From: Delphinus delphis
Lineage: Eukaryota > Chordata > Mammalia > Artiodactyla > Delphinidae
Direction of reading: 5' to 3'
NCBI RefSeq assembly: GCF_949987515.2
Contig: NC_082684.1
Span: forward strand, 119,330,080-119,394,079
DNA length: 64,000 bases
How positions within the stretch are numbered: position 1 is the first letter of the stretch; the number at the start of each line of letters is the position of its first letter. The notes under the pieces were generated by a model, which saw only the letters and a list, made by a program, of their open reading frames with translations, had not been told where the DNA came from and did not search any database. The translations under genes and the position numbers were made by a program. Below, piece after piece: positions 56,526 to 64,000 of the stretch.

Positions 56526-58347
56526 TCAGGGCCACTGTCACTGATCCCAACAGAAGTAGCATCACTCTCCACCAGCACCCTTGTTCGGGGCTGCCCCTGG
56601 CAGGGGCTGCATTTGTACCTGCCCAGTGGGACTTAGCGTGGCCTGGTGTCTGCAGCTGGCTCCACCTGTCTGTATCTAGGCTGGGTCATTGTCCACTCTT
56701 GTACCCTCAGTGCTCAGCACAGGTTGGCACAGAACAGGAGCTCAGGAAATGCTGATTGAATCACAGTGACTTGGTTGCAGGCCCACAGCAAGTGGGAGCC
56801 CCAGCCGGGCTGGCTGCCCAGCCTTGCAGGGTTGGGGGGAGGGGTCAATCCCCACCAAAGCAAGTGTAGGCTTCAGAAGTGGTGCTGGGGCTGAAAGCTT
56901 TCTGGAACAAGCCCCCGTAGTGACACAAAGTCTGTTCATTTCTGAGGCCATGGAACTTGAGCCCCCATCTCTGCCCACAACACAAGAAGGCAGCTAACAG
57001 CAGTCCTGGGAATGCACCGACACAGCCATGTTTGAATGGGAGGCTCTCCCTGGCTTCTTCCTAGGGCTCTGCAGCTACAGGTATGTGCATGCTTATGGCT
57101 TCATTTGATCTCCTAAGGCCTCTGGGAAGTGCTGGGGCTCAGGTATGAGGGGCACATCTGGGGCTTGACTGAGGCCTCACAAGTGAGGTCAGTCCCCTTC
57201 CAGGGGACCTCCACGGGCACCAGGAAGTCAATGGCCACTTTTGGTCTTTTCTGTAAAAGGGAACGCCATACTCTTAACACAGAGAGCCAATGGTTTTCTT
57301 TAAAAACACTGTCTATTATAATCCCTCCAGAATAATTTGCTTCTAATTAGAAACATCCCATCACTTCAGTGGTGATTAATGCCTCTGGTCTTGAAACTGA
57401 AACATCTCAACTTCTGATTAATAGACACGTTGTCCTAGAATGAAATGTGATTTCCTCCTCTCCCAGTTTCAGTGACACCTCCCTCCCCACCCCACCCCCA
57501 GGTTGAATACATGGGCCCAGCATTTAGTGGGAGAAAACAATGATTTGCACAGATCTGGAACTAGCTAATATCCCAGGAGGGCAGGCAGCTGCATGGCAGT
57601 TTCCAAACAGAGCAGAGCAGTAATACTGCCCTCAGCAGGGTTGGGAATGTGAAGGCGGCCTCTCGGATGGGATCCTGGTTAGGGTTCGGCCATTTGCCGA
57701 GGCTGGGGGAGGGAGAAGGGGCTCCAAATCCCCTCCAAGCCTGCCCTGCCTCAGCAAGGTAAATGATTACTGCAGCAAGTACAGGAAGGGCTGGATGCCA
57801 GACCCCTCCCGAGGGATGCTTGGTCCTTCTCACTTCAGGAAGTGCAGGACAGCACCTGTGTTGCATGTCTCTGGGCTGGCCTGTCCATCATCTCCCTGGA
57901 GATAGGCTTATCTTTCTCAACAGCACCTTAGGGCCAAGTGATAGGAGATTGCTTGGAAGGAAGATGTCAAAGTGTCCAGATACACTGGAAATCTGACAGT
58001 GTTCAGACTTCTTTCTACTTTCCTTTTGGGCAACTTGTTTGCTACCTTCAAAGTCTGGCATGTGGGAGGTTTGGATGCTGGTTACAGGAGCGTCATCCAC
58101 GATGATTGGTTTAAAAGTGCACTGACCCCAACTGTGTGACAAGGGCACAGCAAAAATAACACATCCATCAGAAAGCAAATCCAGTCTGAACAAGTGAAAA
58201 TGTCAGGGGAAGATCCATCCCCTGGAATCCATCTGTCGGCCTGGTCACGCAGTGAGTGAGGATAAGGGCCCCATGGGACCGGTATCCGTCCCAATTCTCC
58301 AGAGCAGGCACAGGGAAAAGCAACGGACAGGTTTCTACTGCTGTGCT

Positions 58348-58476
58348 GGGGTCGGGGTGGGGGGCGTGCCAGCCTACCCAGTGATGGCGGCTGAAGAAGG
58401 CAGTGGCAGTGGGGTGAACAGCTGGCGTAGGGTCTCTCGGTTCAGTTCTATGCGGTCCCCACCACCGCCAACCCTT
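58348..58476. repeat. 129-bp duplicated module, copy 1
   Basis: This segment recurs in direct orientation at 60944-61072 with about three base differences. It contains GGGGGGCGTGCCAGCCTACC, ATGGCGGCTGAAGAAGGCAG and CACCACCGCCAACCCTT. It is not a repeat family I know. It is open on both strands (plus strand MAAEEGSGSGVNSWRRVSRF; minus strand RIELNRETLRQLF). The flanks of the two copies do not match. Confidence 0.9.
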
Positions 58477-58483
58477 GTTTCCA

Positions 58484-58520
58484 GTGCGTGCACACGTGCA
58501 CACACATATATACACACACG
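58484..58520. repeat. Imperfect CA/TA-rich dinucleotide tract
   Basis: GTGCACACACATATATACAC follows directly after copy 1 of the 129-bp module; it is absent after copy 2. Confidence 0.7.
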
Positions 58521-59164
58521 CCGACTTCCAGGTCAGTGTCCCTGCAGTTCTCAGCCGGGAAGAACTAGTCTGCCCTGGGCCCTGGCTCTGGCCAGACCTG
58601 CTTGGGGCGGAGCAGCTGGCACCAGTCCAGGCCCAGTGCTCGTCCCAAAGGCTGGATGCACACTGATTGGATGCCAACCCCTGACAACAGCCCAAATCTG
58701 TACATGCCCTTGATCTTTCTTGTTCTTACTTCCAGGGATAGCTGATCAAGCTGGCTGTGGCAAAAGCAGGCACTGCGGCCTTCCAAAGCCCTACTGTCCT
58801 GAAGGCCAGGAGGTATTATTCTCTTCGGCTGGCTAGCAGGAGGAAGGCCAGCTAAAGGCTCTATTTTCCTGGAAGCCATGCCCGATGGGCTGTGGTGGGG
58901 GGAGTTTGCCAGAATGTGTGCCCACGTTCTCGGCTGAGGAGGGGGCCAAGTGCTGCATCGAACTCCTCAGGCACTATTCACATCCTTCCTTAGATGTTCT
59001 GCTGCTCCCAGGACCAGGAAGTACAAGGCACTTAGGAAAATAAAAGTGTCCACCTGGTCCTCAAAACCAGAACAATTAGGCTGGAGAAACCCAGGTAACG
59101 CCCATCTGCAGGGCACCACCCCATTACGGCGACTCTGGAGCCCTCACTCACTCTGTGTCCACCA

Positions 59165-59290
59165 TGTGGACGGAGCTCTGAATTGGGGTTCAGAAGTTGG
59201 ACTCTGTCAGAGAGGAGCGGCCAAGTCACTTAACCTCTCTGAACCTCTCCTCCCTCTTCTGTAAAACGGGGATAAGCACCCTCAAAGGAG
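59165..59290 (+). repeat. MIR-family SINE, 3' half
   Basis: CCAAGTCACTTAACCTCTCT, GAACCTCTCC and CTGTAAAACGGGGATAAGC are MIR tail landmarks. Confidence 0.75.
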
Positions 59291-60554
59291 AGGGCTGGTG
59301 CCGGGCCACACAGGGGTCACTGCAAAGAGAAACCAATGCTGGGGCCCCAGACCCCCCATGGGTCTGTGCAGCCCAGGCCTGAGCTGACCCCTCTCCCTCA
59401 CCTCTGCTCCCTGCCCAGGGACACCTGTGGCCACGGGAGTCACCCTTTACTAGTACAGGCTGTATTTAGGGTGTGATCACAAAGACCCCTCAACTATAAT
59501 GACAGCTTTATTTTAATTCACACCTGCACATATGGAATCCAGGCAACATTATTCTGCCTGGCCAGGCAGGTAAATTAAAGCATAAAGTGGCTGAAGGAGT
59601 CGGGGGAGCTGGAGGACCGCAGTCCGCGGAGATGCACCCGCCCCTGCCAGGCCACAGGTCACAAAGGCCACGTGTGGATATAGGCCATGTTGCCAGATTT
59701 CTGTAGTAAGTTCCAAATCCAGATTTTCAGGTGAAATTTTCCCATTTTTAAATGTTAGCAATAAATTCCAAACTGTTTAAGATATTGCACAGGCCACACA
59801 AAGCCAGTGGCTCTCAGGCTGCCAGTGTGCAGCCTTCCAGCACAGATATCAAGAGAAACAAACGGGGAGCTTCCAGTTGCTGAGACCAAAGGGAAACACA
59901 CTCTAGGCTCTCGTTGGAAGTTTTCATCAGAAAATCAGACATCAGAAATTTTACAGTGTTTGGGAAAAGGCTCTAGAAGACCCACTGGATGGTTCTCAGG
60001 GGTGACAATGGTATCTATCTCAGGTATGGGTCAAATATATCAGGTGAATGAATAAAGCAAGGGTTAAACAGCAGAGAACAAATGCTGTTTACTTAAATTC
60101 TGTTTAACTCTCCTGCCCCAAGGCTCTGGGAGATGCTGTCCTCAGTCCTCACCCCAAGGGCCCTTTCTCCTCCTGCATCCTCCAGGCCCTTGACCAAGGG
60201 TCCTGGAAACAATGAAGTGCTATTTGCCCATAGCCCCCTCTGCATCTGCCTGAGGACAGACTCCTACCACTGAGTCTCTCTCAATGGCAGGTGGCCAAGC
60301 CCACTGCAGGATGCACACGGGTCCCAGACTGGCACCCATTGCACCCCTTCCTGCTTTGGGGGCACTCAGTGCCCTTCTGAAGGCACACCATGTGGGGTCA
60401 CCAGCAGGTGCAGAGTTGGGAGAGAAAGTGAATTCACCTGGTGAGACTGGGACCACCTTGTTAACTTGGGGCCCACGGTGAGAGAGCTGAGTTCCTTCCT
60501 CTTGAGTCGCAAATGCTGCCCAGGGCAGGATGGAAGCGCACACACCACACTCAC

Positions 60555-60707
60555 CTTGGACCAGCCCCCTGTTCTCCACTCATAGCAGCCGGAGTAGTCC
60601 TCACAGGGCTCCTCGGCTCTTGGCCTCGTGGATGCGTCGCATTTTCCTTGCGAGTTGGTGCATGTCACAGTTCGTTTCTTTGTCCCTTTACCACAGCTGG
60701 CAGAACA
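60555..60707 (-). CDS. ADAMTS17: ADAMTS17 internal exon, TSP1 repeat (third from last coding exon)
   Basis: ADAMTS17 is a secreted zinc metalloprotease of the ADAMTS family that acts in the extracellular matrix; its C-terminal half is a row of thrombospondin type 1 (TSP1) repeats that direct matrix binding. The minus strand reads 51 whole codons starting [12 protein letters not shown] and ending [11 protein letters not shown]. The CSxSCGKG start and the spaced cysteines are the TSP1 signature; the module's leading Trp must lie in the previous exon, outside the window. A pyrimidine-rich tract ending TTGCAG precedes base 60707, and AAG|GTGAGT follows base 60555. Length is 153 nt and the phase is 0 at both ends, so it joins the 41.6-kb exon cleanly. 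Assignment to ADAMTS17 rather than a paralogue rests on remembered similarity across all three exons. No lesion is visible. Confidence 0.87.
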
Positions 60708-60943
60708 CTGCAAGATACCATTCCAGAGACTGAATCCAGTCCAATCTGGTCAAGTCCATCAACACCTGAACATCTGTTAAGTACCTACCATGTACCAGAC
60801 CCAGTGCTGAGGATGCAAGGATGGGGATGCTACGTTTCAGACCTCAGAAAGCTCCTGGTCTTTTAGAGTCTTATGCACATGTTCCGAGCTGGCTCCTCCC
60901 AGCTGGCCTCTAGGTACCCATGCTGAGCCAGCCTGGGGCAAAG

Positions 60944-61072
60944 GGGGTGGGGGTGGGGGGCGTGCCAGCCTACCCAGTGATGGCGGCTGAAGAAGGCAGT
61001 GGCAGTGAGGTGAACAGCTGGCGTAGGGTCTCTCGGTTCAGTTCTATGCAGTCCCCACCACCGCCAACCCTT
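60944..61072. repeat. 129-bp duplicated module, copy 2
   Basis: Direct copy of 58348-58476, 2596 bp to the right, ending 129 bp into unrelated sequence. Two of the differences alter residues in either reading frame (for example G/E on the plus strand). It starts 237 bp upstream of the ADAMTS17 exon at 60555-60707, inside the intron. Confidence 0.9.
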
Positions 61073-62199
61073 TTCAGGGGGGAAAAGGAGGAGATGGAAA
61101 GCAAAGACACAGGTGACTCTGACATAAGGCGGTTGGCAAGCCCTGCAGAGAGCTCTAGCGATGGTTTTAATGTCAATGCCAAGAATGGTAACAGGGCAAT
61201 GTTCCCTGTGCTATTTTTCTTCCTGGGAAACATAGCAAGAGATGGTGTGGGGAGGGGACCTGAATAGTGTCTGAGGGGTGACAAATGATGCATGAGCCCT
61301 GAGAGTTCAAGATTCCCACGACATCAGGCAGCACGATCCACAGAAACAGTGACAAGAGGTGGAGGGGTGACAAGGCATAAACATGGCAGACTTGGGGGTG
61401 GGTCTGGAGCCTGTTCCTGGAGTGTTCCCAGCCTACCCGCTGGGCTTGGGGAGGGAAGGTGGCTGGCTCGCAAGAGTGAGTGCTGAGTGCTTACCCACTT
61501 CAAAACAAAGCACAAGGAAGAGTGGACCCTTGACCTTGGGAGAACATGACTGACTTGACCAGCAAGCAGAGGTGACATGGCCTGGGAACCTGGGGAGCCC
61601 ACACTTTGATTTGTTGTGTGCGGAAGCCTAGTCCCTACCATGGAAGCAAATACGTAGCTCGCAGAGATGGTGGGCTGAAGGCTGGATTCCACCAAATGCA
61701 CTGACATGATGAGACCCACTCTGCCTGAGGAAATTCTGAGGGGGATTTCCTCCCAGCAGCTGGGTCCCAGAGATACCATGGGGGGTGCCCAACAGCCGTA
61801 GTAGCACAAATGGAGCCCCAGCAACTCTAACTTCTGTTTTTACACTTGCTTGATTTACCAAAAATATGGGAGGCTACAGCAGTGATTTTTCTTGAGCTAC
61901 AACAAACTTGACTTTTAAAAAGTTCCACTATGTCCACTGAAAAAATGCACATAAAGGACAAATATCATTCTTTATATTTGTTATTAACATTTACCTCAAA
62001 ATGCTATCTAGCTTTATTTTTCCTAGGAATTCAACCTAGCTCTTCATCTGCTGGTCCTGTTCTTATTTATTTATTTATTTATTTGAGACTAATTTAGACT
62101 AGTTTGTTTTAGAGAAATACACATGCTTCACAGGCAGTTGTGGTATAACCTGGGGGGAATTTGGAGAGCTCATGTATTTGATCTTCTGTGTGGGTTTTA

Positions 62200-62600
62200 A
62201 AGGGACTTCCTTGGTGCTCCACTGGTTAAGAATCTGCCTTCCAATGCAGAGGACGTGGGTTCAATCCCTGGTCGGGGAACTAAGATCCCACATGCTGTGG
62301 AGCAACTAAGCCTGCGCGCCTCAACTAGAGAGCCTACGTGCCGCAAACTATAGAGCCCACGTGCTCTGGAGCCTGCGCACCACAACTACAGAGCCCACAT
62401 GCCGCAAGTACTGAGCCTGCACACTCTGGAGCCCACATGCCACAACCAGAGAGAAGCCTGTGCGCTTCAACGAAGAGCCTGCACTCTGCAACAAAAGATC
62501 CCGCATGCTGCAATGAAGATCCTGCATGCTGCAACTAAGACCTGATGCAGCCAAAAATACATAAATAAAATATATTTTTTTAATTAAAAAAAAAATAAAA
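62200..62600 (+). mobile_element. CHR-1-like SINE with an expanded internal repeat block
   Basis: The head GGGACTTCCTTGGTGCTCCA and B-box-like GGGTTCAATCCCTGG are followed by GTCGGGGAACTAAGATCCCA. Then come many 20-30 bp units of the form 'GAGCCCACGTGCCGCAACTA' and an A-rich end at 62555-62600. At about 400 bp it is longer than the other SINEs here (215-350 bp). An AAAGGGAC-like match at both ends may be the TSD. Confidence 0.85.
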
Positions 62601-64000
62601 CAAAGGGACCTGGAATGCAAGGAGTCAGTCCCTGGCAGGCTTTACCCACAGGGCCTCCCAGGGCAGAATGGGTGGGGCCTGGAGGGCTGCTGCAGGAACC
62701 CCTGGGTTACTGCATTGAAGGCCCATCTTTCTGCTTCTCTATGTGGCAATGCTTTCTGACCATTTCATCAGCTCCACGCTCACCGTCTGCCTCACGGGCT
62801 CCTCCCTGGCAACAGCACCCATACCACTGGTTCCTTATGCAACTAGGGGCCTACTCACCACTTCTGCCTGAGTTTCTGCTTGGTTTCTCTCTACTCTGTG
62901 TTCCTTGCCTCTTCCCTTGAATTTTAAACCGTCAATATCCAGCCTGTTTCTTGACCAAACCCTGGGCTGGCCCCTTTTGACCAGAAGCCTATTGGTTGGA
63001 AGCCTTCAGGAAGGGCAGTGCTGCAGGCTGGGGTCACCTTGGAAGGGACCTAGGAGGGTCATGTTCTGCTTCTCTCTTGGCTTCTGATCCAGGGATGGGA
63101 ACAAGAAGTCGAGGACAGGAGAGAGCTGCTACCTTTTGCTTCCTTCTCAATATTTTTTTCCTCATTCTAATGAAGTTGGGAAGAAGTTGGGGAGTAGTGG
63201 TGACAGTGATCAACACTGCTGGCTGAATACAGGCAAGCCCATCAATAGAAACGCACCCACGAGAAATTTAAACCTATTCGTTTCCAGAAGAAGAAATGTT
63301 AGAGGGGCTTCTGTACTTGGAAAAGTGGAAGGAATACCAGTTTTGTGAGCATCTCATGGAGGAAAGATTTGATTCTGAGTCAGATGTTTAGAAAAAAGCA
63401 TTTTGCTTGAGCCTGAGCTGAGCCAGAATTAGACTGATTGGTGTGGATACTATTTCAGGATTAGGATTAGGCAACACATAGATATAGGAATAGGGATGGA
63501 GATATTTCTTTAAATCTTGCTCCAATTGTCTCACACTTTCCAAAATGGTGCTCTTCAATACTATAATGATAGTTGATTAGGTCAGCCTCGTTTATTTTGT
63601 TAAGGAGGCATTTTTCCCCCATAAGAGACCTATAAATGGAAAATTTATGGTTTTGATCTGATAAAGCATAAATCTTGTTTGGATCAAGAACCAGGTGATC
63701 AAGGCTCATGGAAAGAGAGAGAGACTGCACACCTGCCCCTAACCTTCTAGCAGGCATCCCCCTCCCCAAAAGTCCATTGAATGTTAAACTTATGAACCTA
63801 GGTACATGTAAAGAAAAAAAATTTTTTAATGTTAAAACTCTGTCCTTTTCCTAAAATATCTTAAAGGATAGGCAAAAAACGCCCGTCTTTAAATGGGTAC
63901 ACGTCAAGATCTGCCTAAAACGTAAACTCAGTTTTAGAACAGCCAAGGGCAGACTTTTCGTTCATTAAAAATGGGCTGAATACTTTCTTATTCAAAATAA

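Larger units (their letters stand above)
41766..60554 (-). other. ADAMTS17: ADAMTS17 intron of 18.8 kb between the two last TSP1 exons
   Basis: This intron is bounded by GTGAGT at its 5' end (60554 and downward) and CTGGCAG at its 3' end. It contains an MST-type LTR, a MER5A-like relic, a nearly complete L1 in antisense orientation to the gene, several MIRs, two dinucleotide repeats, a long C-run, a CTCF-like motif and one copy of a 129-bp duplicated module. No further ADAMTS17-like coding segment is visible on the minus strand. The parts not listed separately look like ordinary unique intron sequence. Confidence 0.75.
60708..64000 (-). other. ADAMTS17: ADAMTS17 upstream intron, incomplete at window edge
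   Basis: The region begins at the TTGCAG acceptor and runs off the window. It holds the second copy of the 129-bp module, an old MIR/L2-like piece near 60750-60830 and a long tRNA-derived SINE at 62.2 kb. No reading frame on the minus strand resembles the preceding TSP1 repeat, so the next upstream exon must lie beyond base 64000. Around 61.1-62.1 kb and 62.7-64.0 kb I see nothing recognisable. Confidence 0.7.

Noticed and set aside
58384..58713. MAAEEGSG frame as the start of an independent gene
   Set aside because: The similarity between the two copies stops at the module edge and each runs into unrelated sequence, so no common protein exists. Kept only as a finding about the duplication.
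1..64000. CRISPR array, operon or integrated prokaryotic element
   Set aside because: Intron-bearing mammalian gene structure and mammalian repeats throughout; no regularly spaced repeat array and no bacterial-type gene packing.

Overview
This window is non-coding-dominated mammalian nuclear DNA, almost certainly from a cetacean (whale or dolphin). The main clue is a set of tRNA-derived CHR-type SINEs with the cetacean head and body, several of them flanked by intact target-site duplications (TSDs). Around them lie the usual mammalian layers: L1 of several ages, L2, MIR, MaLR and ERVL LTR sequence, and relic DNA transposons. I see no prokaryotic or viral gene organisation, no CRISPR array and no operon.

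The only protein-coding gene I can support is the 3' end of ADAMTS17, a secreted metalloprotease of the ADAMTS family, on the minus strand. Three consecutive exons carry correct GT-AG splice sites and matching phases: 60555-60707 (TSP1 repeat), 41588-41765 (next TSP1 repeat) and 40229-40395 (PLAC module, C terminus and stop). A 3' UTR of about 2.8 kb is inferred to run down to an AATAAA signal at 37415-37420. Everything from 60708 to the right edge is upstream intron, and the rest of the gene lies outside the window.

Layout. 1-16 kb is repeat-rich intergenic DNA: a MaLR LTR holding a young SINE, an old LTR holding another SINE, L1 3' ends, L2, MIR, and a GC-rich patch with a good CTCF-type motif at 15.74 kb. 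16.9-22.2 kb is a nested pile in an antisense L1, hit by a MaLR LTR, three SINEs, a twin-primed (5'-inverted) L1 and an MST-type LTR. 22-37 kb is sparser intergenic DNA holding a retrocopy-like 3' end, a relic hAT element, a piece of reverse transcriptase that looks Ty3/gypsy-derived, an ERVL pol relic, an MLT1-type LTR and two adjacent perfect hairpins. 37.4-64 kb is ADAMTS17. Its 18.8-kb intron holds a nearly full-length but dead L1 (44475-50344, 13-bp TSD), and a 129-bp module occurs twice on either side of the exon at 60.6 kb.

The items most worth a second look are the unexplained 129-bp duplication, the gypsy-like RT fragment, the tandem hairpins, the twin-primed L1, and a convergent pair of CTCF-like motifs bracketing the 3' end of ADAMTS17. 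I found nothing that amounts to a new multi-gene biological system. Repeat family names are from memory of consensus sequences and boundaries are approximate unless a TSD or splice site is given.
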